A stretch of 64,000 nt of DNA, from positions 62,001 to 126,000 of the forward strand of contig NZ_JAIQZJ010000016.1 of assembly GCF_020073815.1 (NCBI RefSeq). The letters run 5' to 3'. Made by a program: the position numbers and the translations under genes. The notes under the pieces are model-generated. The model was given only the letters and a program-made list of their open reading frames with translations, was not told the origin of the DNA and did not search any database. Origin of the DNA: Nocardioides mangrovi. GTDB lineage: Bacteria; Actinomycetota; Actinomycetes; Propionibacteriales; Nocardioidaceae. Of the stretch, positions 26,645 through 34,490 are shown piece after piece. Position 1 is the stretch's first letter. Every line of letters begins with the position of its first letter.

Positions 26645-27586
26645 ATGGAGACCCGCACCCTCCGTCAGCAGGGGCTGACCGCCACCGCCATCGGCTACGG
26701 GTCGATGGGCACCGCCGTCGGGTACGGCGCCACGGACGACACCGAGTCGATCGCCGCGATCCGACGCGCCCACGAGCTCGGGACCACTCACTTCGACACC
26801 GCCGAGATGTACGGCTGGGGCGAGGGCGAGAAGCTCCTCGGCACCGCCCTCGCGCCCATCCGCGACGAGGTCACGATCGCCACGAAGTTCGGGCTCACCC
26901 CCGGCACCTACGCCCCGAACTCGCAGCCCGACCACATCCGCGAGGTCGTCGACGGCAGCCTGCGCAACCTCGGCGTCGACCACATCGACGTGCTCTACCA
27001 GCACTTCAAGGACCCCGCGGTCCCGATCGAGGAGGTCGTCGGCGTGATGAAGGAGTTCGTGGACGCCGGCAAGGTGAGGTTCCTCGGCCTCTCCAACACT
27101 GACGGGGACAGCATCCGCCGCGCCGACGCGGTGCACCCGATCTCGGTGCTGCAGGCGGAGTACTCGATCTTCGCGCGCGAGACCGAGACCCTCTTCCCCG
27201 TTCTCGAGGACCTCGGCATCGGCCTGGTCGCCTACTCCCCGCTCGCGCGCGGCTTCCTCTCCGGAGCGGTCCAGCCGCGCTCGGCGTACGACGAGAGCGA
27301 CTTCCGCCAACGCATCGGCTGGTGGGCACCGGAGCACTTCGACGCCAACGTCCACGTCGCAGACAAGCTCGCTCGGCTCGCCACTGAGAGGGACACGACC
27401 CTCTCCCAGCTCTCGCTGGCCTGGCTCCTCGCCCAGAAGCCCTACATCGTCCCGATCCCCGGCTCCCGCAACCCCGACCGCGTGGCGCACAACATCGCCG
27501 CCGCAGACCTCACGCTCACCGACACCGACCTCTCCCGCGTCGCGGAGATCGCGCCGACCGGGGGCTTCGGCGGCCGCGGCGCCTGA
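26645..27586 (+). CDS. Aldo/keto reductase
   Basis: The 313-residue protein shows the AKR tetrad: Asp in HFDTAEMYG, Tyr in the same motif, Lys in TIATKFGLTPG and His in LYQHFKDPAVP. A typical NADP-binding end follows (VPIPGSRNPDRVAHNIAA). It should reduce aldehydes or ketones with NADPH. ATG 26645 follows a GAAGGAG site. The divergent TetR gene and the palindrome between them indicate induction by a substrate or related compound. The pattern is near AKR11/AKR13-type enzymes; the substrate is unknown. Confidence 0.9.
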   Translation: METRTLRQQGLTATAIGYGSMGTAVGYGATDDTESIAAIRRAHELGTTHFDTAEMYGWGEGEKLLGTALAPIRDEVTIATKFGLTPGTYAPNSQPDHIREVVDGSLRNLGVDHIDVLYQHFKDPAVPIEEVVGVMKEFVDAGKVRFLGLSNTDGDSIRRADAVHPISVLQAEYSIFARETETLFPVLEDLGIGLVAYSPLARGFLSGAVQPRSAYDESDFRQRIGWWAPEHFDANVHVADKLARLATERDTTLSQLSLAWLLAQKPYIVPIPGSRNPDRVAHNIAAADLTLTDTDLSRVAEIAPTGGFGGRGA

Positions 27587-27650
27587 GCGTCACCGACAGG
27601 TGCGCGCGCGGCCGGACGGAACTCTCTCCGGCGAAGCGGCTGCGCACATG

Positions 27651-27687
27651 CGAGAGGCCCTCACAGTCAGACTGTGAGGGCCTCTCG
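27651..27687 (-). terminator. Strong hairpin next to the left att copy
   Basis: A perfect 17-base stem (27651-27667 with 27671-27687) closes a CAG loop. Read on the minus strand it starts five bases after the CCA of the tRNA 3' remnant, so it is probably the original terminator of the initiator tRNA gene, now separated from it by the island. It also lies 64 bases after the reductase stop and could serve that gene. Confidence 0.8.
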
Positions 27688-27693
27688 CGATTG

Positions 27694-27728
27694 GTAGCGG
27701 GGGCAGGATTTGAACCTGCGACCTCTGG
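27694..27728 (-). repeat. Left attachment site (tRNA-fMet 3' remnant)
   Basis: These 35 bases match the 3' part of the tRNA gene at 41991-42064 exactly and then diverge. On the minus strand the match continues outward into ACCAA, so this chromosomal copy still encodes a CCA end. There is no 5' half here, so it is not a functional tRNA. Confidence 0.92.
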
Positions 27729-28507
27729 ACGCCATCAGGGGCATCGCGACTGCTACGGTCTCGGGCCGGAAGCTACCAATTCACTCGGTGTATCGGGAGA
27801 TTCACGCTCTCTTCCAAGACTCACTGTACCCGCTCCATACCGAGAGCCACTGAGTCAAAGTGGACCGTAAACGGACACCAATTCACTTCCTAGGACGCAG
27901 GCGCTGGCGGCCGCGCGACGCCGTCGCCCGCAGCGGTGTCCGTGTGGTCGTTTTAGCTTGCCGACGAGCCCGAGCGCTGCTCGGCGAGACCACGTCAGCC
28001 CTGGCCAGCCGAGTATCGGGCAGACCTCCGACGCCAGCCGCGAACAGTGGTCAGCGCCGAGCTCATCGTGCAGGGCCTCTGTCCGGTAGTCGACCAGCGC
28101 AGGGGTTGCGCTGCCGCCCAGGTCGACAGGTCGTCGTCGACCTGCGACTGCATCGTGAACGACCCGCCGACGTGGCGTGCAACGCCAGGACTACTCGTGC
28201 CAGGCAGGTCGTGCCGACGCCTACCAAAGGCACCGGGCCACCAGGTCTCACCACGCAGTTCGGACCCGCGGCACCTGCGCCTAGCGGTGGTGGACGACCG
28301 CGTGTCCGTGCACATGGCTTGCACATGCGCCTGCACCTGAGCGTGCACTCGGCGTTGCACTGATTTGCCCGACGCTTGCACTTGAATGACCCCCCGCGAC
28401 TGTCGGAAAAGGTGCTCTGACCTGGGCAAACTCGTGACGGCGCGTCGACTTCGGCGCGCTTCGGCGTCTCGGCCGAATCGTCTACGTCGACACCCCTGGA
28501 GGTCGTC
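27729..28507. other. Island left end, no confident gene
   Basis: About 780 bases without a supportable coding region. Short frames here have unnatural Arg/Pro-rich composition. The stretch contains an 11-base direct repeat (ACCAATTCACT at 27775-27785 and 27877-27887), possibly recombinase arm sites, and the TGCAC array at 28309-28381. It probably holds the integration and transcription control sequences of the left cassette. Confidence 0.6.
28309..28381. repeat. Helically phased TGCAC array
   Basis: TGCAC starts at 28309, 28320, 28332, 28344, 28356 and 28377, with a one-mismatch copy (TGCCC) at 28366. The steps are 11, 12, 12, 12, 10 and 11 bases, so all copies lie on about the same face of the helix. 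This is the pattern of an iteron or multimeric operator. It ends about 125 bases before the first cassette gene. Confidence 0.7.
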
Positions 28508-29143
28508 ATGTTGTTCAAGAAGAGCCGCGCGAGCGCCTCGGCGGTTGACCAATTCGGCGGGGTGGTCCACCCGTCGTGGGAGTACCTGTCGCTTGACTCG
28601 GAGCTCGTCAAGAGCCTGCTCGTCGGCGCTCGTGCCGCTGCTCGTCAGGGCCAGCCCGACCCGATCCTGGGCACGAGCGCTCCCGAGGTCTTCGTCCGGT
28701 CGAACGCCACGTTCGCGCAGCTTGCGGAGAGCGTCCGCCAGCAAGCCGTCACCGACTGCGCCGAGGACGTCGCGTTCCTCGTGAACCACGCCGCCGAGTT
28801 CATCGAGGCGCGCAAGGCGGGGTCGCGCGGCCAGGAGGTGCTCGACCTCGAGCGCTCGTCTCGCCTCCAGGCCGAGTTCGGGGTGTGCCTGGGTCGTCTC
28901 AGTGCTCGCGAGGAGCAGCACCGCGCGGAGCTCGGCAAGCTCCAGTCCGCCGCGCGGACGACCACGGCGCTGCTTAAGAGCGCGTGGGAGGACAAGCATC
29001 CCCACCCCGACCACCTGGGGCATTTCGCGATCCCCGAGTTCGAGTTGCCGGGCGACGCCGCCGACATCGGTCAGCGCGCCGTCGAGAGTGCTCTGAGCCG
29101 TCACACCGAGACCAGCCCGTTCAACAGCAACGAGAAGGAGTGA
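28508..29143 (+). CDS. Unrecognised helical protein, first gene of the left cassette
   Basis: The 211-residue product has a good ribosome site (CTGGAGG, six bases before ATG 28508). It has no signal peptide or membrane helix and is predicted largely helical, with a likely coiled stretch around VLDLERSSRLQAEFGVCLGR and LSAREEQHRAELGKLQSAAR. It ends in a polar tail. The next gene starts six bases after its stop, so the four cassette genes form one operon. I recognise no family; a cytoplasmic partner of the membrane protein encoded two genes on is plausible from context only. Confidence 0.7.
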   Translation: MLFKKSRASASAVDQFGGVVHPSWEYLSLDSELVKSLLVGARAAARQGQPDPILGTSAPEVFVRSNATFAQLAESVRQQAVTDCAEDVAFLVNHAAEFIEARKAGSRGQEVLDLERSSRLQAEFGVCLGRLSAREEQHRAELGKLQSAARTTTALLKSAWEDKHPHPDHLGHFAIPEFELPGDAADIGQRAVESALSRHTETSPFNSNEKE

Positions 29144-29148
29144 AGTCC

Positions 29149-29898
29149 GTGAACATCGAGATCAAGCAGAGCATCCGGTCGGCGACTGTTCTGGCTCTCG
29201 GCACAATCGTCGCCGGGTTCTTCACGGCCTGCAGCGACGACGGCCCGGCGCCAGAGTCGAAGGTCGAGGTCTTCGTCGTCGACTTCAGCGACTCGGCGCA
29301 GGCTGAGAACGGGTCCGATCTGAACGACGCGGCCCGCAACGACATCGTCAACGCGATCGACGACGTTGAGGCGGGAACCACGATCAAGGTCATCGGGTTC
29401 TCGAACCGCCCCGGGCAGGAGTGCGATCCGATCACGGTGTCGTTTCCGAAGCAGAAGAACCCTGAGAGCTTTAAGCAGCTCCGCGAGGACGTCGCCTCGG
29501 ACCTGCCGAACAAGTGGGAGACGTACGCGCAGTGCCTGCGCGACCCGGTCACCGGGATGAGCCGTGGCGGTTCGGGCATCTTCAGTGCCGTCGTGCTGGC
29601 CGCGACCACCGACGCCGACGACGTCGGCTCAGTGATCGTGTACACCGACGGCTGCAGCTGGAAGGAGCTCACGCCGGCTCCGGAGACCTGTAGCCCCGCG
29701 GTCCTCAACCGTCCCAGCGGGCCGCAGCAGCTCGTAAACAACATGCCCGCGGCGCTCAAGCCCCCGATCGGGGTGCCCATCAAGTTCACGTTCCTCGGCC
29801 GTGGCACCGACCTCAACGCCCAGCAGCTGCTGGCGCTGCGGAGCACCTACTCGCTGTGGGGCAACGCGACCGGCACGCCGGTCACGTTCGAGAACTAG
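29149..29898 (+). CDS. Lipoprotein with a von Willebrand A-type MIDAS motif
   Basis: The 249-residue product starts at GTG 29149, eight bases after AAGGAG. Its signal (SATVLALGTIVAGFFTAC) ends in a lipobox at C28. The mature part opens with EVFVVDFSDSA, where D45-x-S47-x-S49 matches the MIDAS DxSxS that holds a metal in vWA domains. Later SRGGSGIFSAVVLA and VIVYTDGCSW fit the remaining vWA strands and acidic ligand. The domain usually mediates metal-dependent protein binding. The protein should sit on the outer membrane face beside the four-TM protein encoded next. Confidence 0.75.
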   Translation: MNIEIKQSIRSATVLALGTIVAGFFTACSDDGPAPESKVEVFVVDFSDSAQAENGSDLNDAARNDIVNAIDDVEAGTTIKVIGFSNRPGQECDPITVSFPKQKNPESFKQLREDVASDLPNKWETYAQCLRDPVTGMSRGGSGIFSAVVLAATTDADDVGSVIVYTDGCSWKELTPAPETCSPAVLNRPSGPQQLVNNMPAALKPPIGVPIKFTFLGRGTDLNAQQLLALRSTYSLWGNATGTPVTFEN

Positions 29899-29925
29899 AC
29901 CACCAACATCTCCAAGGAGAACAAC

Positions 29926-31170
29926 ATGCACAACGACAAGAGCGAGGCGGCGACCAACGTCGCCGACAGCGACGTCACCACCGGCCAGACCGGGAGCGTC
30001 GACATCTCGCACCTCAATTCGACTCTGATGTCGGCGTTGAACATCCCCGTGAAGCTCACCAAGCCCGCGATCTGGGGCAACCCCCGTGAGGCGACGCGGA
30101 TCTCCTACGTCCTCGGCGAGAACGACGGGGACCGGCCCGGGTTCGACGTCCACACCGGTTACGGATCCGGGCCGACGACGACCCCCACCCAGGACGCCGT
30201 CGTCGGTGCGGTGCAGGCGCCGCTGGACGGTCTCGCGGCCCGCGCGGAGCTCGTCATCGCGGCCTCCGACGAAGAGCTGGGCGTTGTCGACCCGACCTAC
30301 CCCAAGCTCAAGCCCATGTGGCTCGTCCTCGGCGCCGTCATCGCCGTCATGGGGGTCGCCGGCCTGGTCGAGTACTTCATCGGTCGCCAGCAGTGGGAGC
30401 GGGTCCTCGGTGACGACCCGACGGTCGCCGCGTGCATCGCGCTGGGCGTGGTCATCATGATCGGCGCGCTGTCGTGGATCGCGTCGATGACGTGGTTCCA
30501 CCGTCGTCCCGGCGTCCTCCGCGAGCACGGGACGAAGCTGTTCGTCCTCGCGGCGATCCTGATGGTCCTGTTCGCCGCCGCGATGGCGTACTCGTTCGCG
30601 GGCGGCGTCGACGCCCCGACGGTCGGCGGCGTGTCGGGCGGCACCAGCGCCAGCACCGAGCCCGCGACCAACGTCGACGACGTCGAGTGGATTCGATGGG
30701 CGATCTACCTGCTGATGACCGCAATCTACACGTGGACGGTCGTCATCGCCCACCTGTGGCACGCGACGGCGGAGGACCGCCGCCGCGTCGAGCAGTACCT
30801 GCCGATCCGGCTGGCCGCCCAGCGCGCCAGTGTGCTCGACCGCGCCGGGGTGCAGAACCTGCGGGCAGCCACGTTGCGTGCAATCGCCGACACGTGGCAC
30901 CAGGGCGTCGACTACGCGACCGCGATCTGTACGGCGTACTACGCCGGGGTGCGGAGCCGGCTCGACCCGACCCTCCTGTCGACCTGGAGCCACCAGAGCG
31001 TCTCCGCGCCGACGTTCGTCGAGCCCGCGTGGCTGCGACGGCTCACCGACGCCGCGGACCGTCTCGAGCAGGAGAGCCGCCAGCAGACCCACAAGTCCGA
31101 GATCGCGGGCGAGTTCACCCTCAGCGCGGTGCTTCCCTCCTCGGTCGACGACGAGAACGGACGGGGGTGA
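29926..31170 (+). CDS. Four-TM membrane protein of unknown function
   Basis: The 414-residue product starts at ATG 29926 behind AAGGAG. A soluble N-terminus of about 125 residues (including SYVLGENDGDRPGFDV) is followed by four membrane helices: MWLVLGAVIAVMGVAGLVEY, AACIALGVVIMIGALSWIAS, LFVLAAILMVLFAAAMAYSF and IRWAIYLLMTAIYTWTVVIA. A cytoplasmic tail of about 155 residues (ATAEDRRRVEQYLPIRLAAQ onward) is rich in helices. No transporter or enzyme motif is seen. Position suggests it forms a membrane complex with the vWA lipoprotein. Confidence 0.7.
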   Translation: MHNDKSEAATNVADSDVTTGQTGSVDISHLNSTLMSALNIPVKLTKPAIWGNPREATRISYVLGENDGDRPGFDVHTGYGSGPTTTPTQDAVVGAVQAPLDGLAARAELVIAASDEELGVVDPTYPKLKPMWLVLGAVIAVMGVAGLVEYFIGRQQWERVLGDDPTVAACIALGVVIMIGALSWIASMTWFHRRPGVLREHGTKLFVLAAILMVLFAAAMAYSFAGGVDAPTVGGVSGGTSASTEPATNVDDVEWIRWAIYLLMTAIYTWTVVIAHLWHATAEDRRRVEQYLPIRLAAQRASVLDRAGVQNLRAATLRAIADTWHQGVDYATAICTAYYAGVRSRLDPTLLSTWSHQSVSAPTFVEPAWLRRLTDAADRLEQESRQQTHKSEIAGEFTLSAVLPSSVDDENGRG

Positions 31171-31175
31171 ACGAC

Positions 31176-31316
31176 ATGGCCTACACCGCCTCGAGCAGCC
31201 GTACGAGCGAGTACACCGAGCCGCACCGGTGCGGCGGATGCAGCCGGACCTTCTGGGCGAAGCGAAGCTGGAACCGCGTCAGTGTGATCTGCCCACGCTG
31301 CAAGCATCGCAACTAG
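31176..31316 (+). CDS. Mini zinc-ribbon protein
   Basis: This 46-residue product has two CxxC knuckles (HRCGGCSRTFWA and VICPRCKHRN) spaced as in zinc ribbons, and a basic linker. ATG 31176 follows a GGGGGTGA; GTG 31167, which overlaps the previous stop as GTGA, would add three residues. It is the last gene of the left cassette and is followed by a strong terminator. Such ribbons bind nucleic acid or partner proteins; the role here is unknown. Confidence 0.65.
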   Translation: MAYTASSSRTSEYTEPHRCGGCSRTFWAKRSWNRVSVICPRCKHRN

Positions 31317-31328
31317 TACGACCAGCCC

Positions 31329-31370
31329 GCCGAGGTCCCCGAGCTACAGGAGCTCGGGGACCTCGGCTTT
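31329..31370 (+). terminator. Rho-independent terminator of the left cassette
   Basis: A perfect 17-base stem (31329-31345 with 31351-31367), an ACAGG loop and a following TTT lie 12 bases after the zinc-ribbon stop. It marks the end of the four-gene operon and separates it from the next module. Confidence 0.88.
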
Positions 31371-31518
31371 CTCGTAGCGCGCCCGTGGGCGAGCGCACGT
31401 CGAGGGCGACGGTCGTCGCCGGGCCCCGGTTCAATTTGGTGGACTTCCGGACTAGGTCGCACCCGCGCTGTGAGAATCGCTCTCGCAGACGTCAAGGCGG
31501 CAATGAGAGAGGGTCCGA

Positions 31519-33612
31519 GTGGTGGACGACAGCAGCGCGTCGGCCTCACACGAGGCCATCGAGGAGGTCCTCGTCTTCGCGCTGCAAAGGTCGACCGCAC
31601 CGAAGGATGGGACCGCATGGTGGTCGCCAAAGTGGGACCCGAGCGAGGACTTGTGGGGCCCCGGCTCGCCGGTGCTACGCAACGGGCCGCAGCGAGATGC
31701 CGTCGTGAAGGCGACGCGGGACGCGGTCGCTAGCCTCGGACATCAGGTCGATGACGACCAGGCCTTCCGGCTGTACTGCGGCGCACTCATCGAGGGGATG
31801 AAGGACTCGGCCGACGAGGTGGACACCGAGAGCCCCCGCCGACCTTGGCAAGCGGCGTACGTCCTCCTTGGCCTCGCGCCCCGCTCGTACTACTCGGCCC
31901 TCGAAGACCCAGCCGGCAAACAGACGTGGCCACCGCTAGGCATGTCACGAAAGGACATCTGCGAGGACCTGACGGCTAAGCGAGCCCAGGCGAAGGAGAC
32001 TCGAGGGACTTCCTCGACAGCCAGCGGCCCGGTCAACTGGTTCGGGACGAACTTCGACGCCAAGCAGTTCAACACGCGGCGCGTCCTCGTCTCCTACTTG
32101 CTCACACGCGGCGAACTGACCTACCACAGCTGGAACACCGGGCACCGTCCTAAGGTCAACGAGCTGGCGCGGCAACTTCACGACATGGCCATCAGTTGGC
32201 TGAGTACACCGGAACGTCTGCAGAACCTAACCGCCCGCTGGCCGCTGACTGCTGCCACCGCCTCCACTGCCGCGCAGGTCAATCCGGTCGTTCCGATGCC
32301 CCACGACCCAACGACTGCACGTGAGCTGAAGCCGGGACCTCGGACCCGGCGACGACGCGTCCTTCCCAAGGTGTTCGGACCGCCGAGGGTCGCGGCAGCC
32401 ACGGCCGCGGTCGCCACGCTCGCTGCTCTTTGCACGTACCTCACGCTCGACCAGTATGGCAGCCACCCCAGCCGAAGCGCCGATGCTGGGGTGTCGGTCA
32501 CCAACTCCCCAAGCCCCGACCCCTACGACGAGCCAACGACCCCCCTCCTCGGCGTCCTCAAGGCCCGCAACCTGTCCTACACATCCAGTTACGACGGCGC
32601 CGGATACTCCGACTGGCTGAACGATGTCGTCGTCGGGAACCGCATCGAACTTCGCCTCAAGCTGCGCAACCCCACCGAGACGGTCCTCACCGGCATCCAG
32701 GTCCAACTGCAGTCAGACCCCCCGGATGACACCGACCTCACCTCCCACGAGGCCGAGACGTTGGAGGTACGGGTGAAGACGAATGAGACCACGGGCTTCG
32801 TCATCCCACTCGACGAATCGCCAGCGACGATCGATGAGGACAACGTCACCAACTATGACTCGGCTTCAACCATTCTCTCCGCACCGGACAGCGACTACGA
32901 CCATTGCTCAACGTCCGGCCAGTTCTCCCCTGACGGGCTCACCTACTCCTCAAGGTCTTCGGAGTTTCCCGGCGCCACGTTCACCCAGGAGACGATGCCG
33001 GTTCCCGAGACCTCCTCTCGCGAGGAGAACCGCCCGGTCGGCAGATACTTCGTCGGCGACATCGATCCTGGCGAGACCGTGACGCTCACGATCAAGGGCA
33101 CCTTTCAGTACCCGGACTCCGACACGGCGGCGATGAGTGGGGGAAACGCCGTCGAAATCGCAGTCAACGACCACGAGTGGAACAAGCTCGATTCTGCACG
33201 AGTGGGAGACACTGTCTCTGCGCTCGTCATGGTCCATGACTCGAGCTGCTCAACCACCGAGTTCTCACATGTCGTCAGGTTGCGCACCAGCACGTCACGA
33301 TCCGGTGTCATGACGGTGAGTGGCACCGTCGATCAGGACACCGACCTGGGCTCAAGCAAGATCAACCTGACTGGAACTCGGCGCGCGCGGCTCGTCCCCG
33401 TGGCAGGCTCAACGCGCCTCTACGGATACGTCGTGTCTCATCCCGACACGGAGTCGGCCAAGTGCGGCAAGACCCCGGTCAAGCTGCAGGCACTACCCGA
33501 CGGCGTCCTCCAGGCCGGGGTCGAGGTTTCGGTCGTCGGCTACGTGCCACGGGAGCCCTGCGACTCGCACATGAAGTGGGTGATGACCGATTTCCGAGTT
33601 GTGGGCAACTAG
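31519..33612 (+). CDS. Single-pass membrane protein with unknown inner and outer domains
   Basis: The product has 697 residues from GTG 31519 (GTG 31522 is equally possible). The first 280 residues are soluble and probably cytoplasmic: helical, with tryptophan-rich parts such as TAWWSPKWDPSEDLWG, and a basic end RTRRRRVLPK. One membrane helix follows (RVAAATAAVATLAALCTYLT, about residues 291-312). The outer 380 residues are beta-rich, with Ser/Thr/Pro linker and repeats resembling Ig-like strands (RIELRLKLRNPTETVLTGIQ). The topology is that of a sensor or adhesion receptor. I recognise no family. Codon use is less GC-biased than the host's. Confidence 0.7.
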   Translation: MVDDSSASASHEAIEEVLVFALQRSTAPKDGTAWWSPKWDPSEDLWGPGSPVLRNGPQRDAVVKATRDAVASLGHQVDDDQAFRLYCGALIEGMKDSADEVDTESPRRPWQAAYVLLGLAPRSYYSALEDPAGKQTWPPLGMSRKDICEDLTAKRAQAKETRGTSSTASGPVNWFGTNFDAKQFNTRRVLVSYLLTRGELTYHSWNTGHRPKVNELARQLHDMAISWLSTPERLQNLTARWPLTAATASTAAQVNPVVPMPHDPTTARELKPGPRTRRRRVLPKVFGPPRVAAATAAVATLAALCTYLTLDQYGSHPSRSADAGVSVTNSPSPDPYDEPTTPLLGVLKARNLSYTSSYDGAGYSDWLNDVVVGNRIELRLKLRNPTETVLTGIQVQLQSDPPDDTDLTSHEAETLEVRVKTNETTGFVIPLDESPATIDEDNVTNYDSASTILSAPDSDYDHCSTSGQFSPDGLTYSSRSSEFPGATFTQETMPVPETSSREENRPVGRYFVGDIDPGETVTLTIKGTFQYPDSDTAAMSGGNAVEIAVNDHEWNKLDSARVGDTVSALVMVHDSSCSTTEFSHVVRLRTSTSRSGVMTVSGTVDQDTDLGSSKINLTGTRRARLVPVAGSTRLYGYVVSHPDTESAKCGKTPVKLQALPDGVLQAGVEVSVVGYVPREPCDSHMKWVMTDFRVVGN

Positions 33613-34246
33613 GTCACTGATCCGATATGTCGTCGCCGGTCTCGCCGGCGCACTCATCGGCGCGCTCTCCTACCAGGCTGCACAGGGCGGGGAGACCGAA
33701 AAGACTGCCGTGACAGTGAAGCTCTCGGACACCGACCGGTTGGCAACGGAAGACCGTTGCCGCGCAGAACTCGGCGTCGCGTCGCGAGACATCGACACAA
33801 CCATTGCCTTGACCCCTGACACTAAGGACCTAGTCGCAGTCTGGGTGAAATCTGGGTCCAAGGGACTCGTGTGCGCCCGCGGAGTAGTGGACGGCAATGT
33901 GGTCGACTCCACCCTCAACGAGCCCGGGACCTACAGCATTGACACGCTGAAGGAAGACTCCCTGACTCTCCTCCACGCCGACCACGGCTACGTCCTCATC
34001 GGCGCAGTCATCGACCGGTACCCGAACTCGTCCGACACCTCTGGGGTGTACCTGATGACCAAGGCGGAAGACGGTCACGAAGAGAGCAACCCTGTTGGCC
34101 TCATCGGGGACTACGGATTCATGGCGGCAGTTGCGGAGCCGCCGCTCGGAGGCGACGGCACCGGCATCACTCTGACCGTGCTCGGCCCAGAGGCTCGCGC
34201 AGACCTGGACCTGGGTAACGCCGATTGGGTTGCCGTCGGGCGATAG
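33599..34246 (+). CDS. Membrane-anchored extracellular protein
   Basis: The 215-residue product starts at TTG 33599 and overlaps the previous gene by 14 bases, so translation is probably coupled. It has one N-terminal membrane helix (IRYVVAGLAGALIGALSYQA) and an outer domain of about 185 residues with one likely disulphide (EDRCRAEL and KGLVCARG). No lipobox or enzyme motif is seen. It is probably the partner of the upstream single-pass protein. Family unknown. No other start codon lies near the helix, which supports the TTG. Confidence 0.65.
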   Translation: MWATRSLIRYVVAGLAGALIGALSYQAAQGGETEKTAVTVKLSDTDRLATEDRCRAELGVASRDIDTTIALTPDTKDLVAVWVKSGSKGLVCARGVVDGNVVDSTLNEPGTYSIDTLKEDSLTLLHADHGYVLIGAVIDRYPNSSDTSGVYLMTKAEDGHEESNPVGLIGDYGFMAAVAEPPLGGDGTGITLTVLGPEARADLDLGNADWVAVGR

Positions 34247-34490
34247 GCCGAGGCGTGCCGAGCACCGCCGCCGGTCCGAGGTGGCGTAGCCCCAGAGCCA
34301 GGCGAACGCGTCAAGACGCTACTGAAGCGAGTCCTACCGTTCTCGTCGACAACCAAGAAGTCGCGATCGCTCGGCGCTCACTCATGGCGCCTGGCGGCGA
34401 ATGGTTTACATGGCCAGCCTGAACCCTTGCAGACGCCCGCCGTCTCGACCTTTAGACGCCTGGAGGTCGAGTAGTCGAGCGCCCGGTGAT

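Noticed and set aside
27694..27728. A second tRNA gene at the reductase end
   Set aside because: Only the 3' half is present; beyond the 35-base match the sequence cannot form anticodon, D or acceptor 5' stems, so it is an att remnant.
27860..28363. A 167-codon plus-strand frame at the island's left end
   Set aside because: No ribosome site, Arg/Pro-rich composition and overlap with the repeated TGCAC array; no homology pattern recognised.
28508..34246. Prophage structural or conjugation genes in the left half of the island
   Set aside because: The membrane, lipoprotein and zinc-ribbon products show no capsid, tail, terminase, relaxase or FtsK-like motifs.
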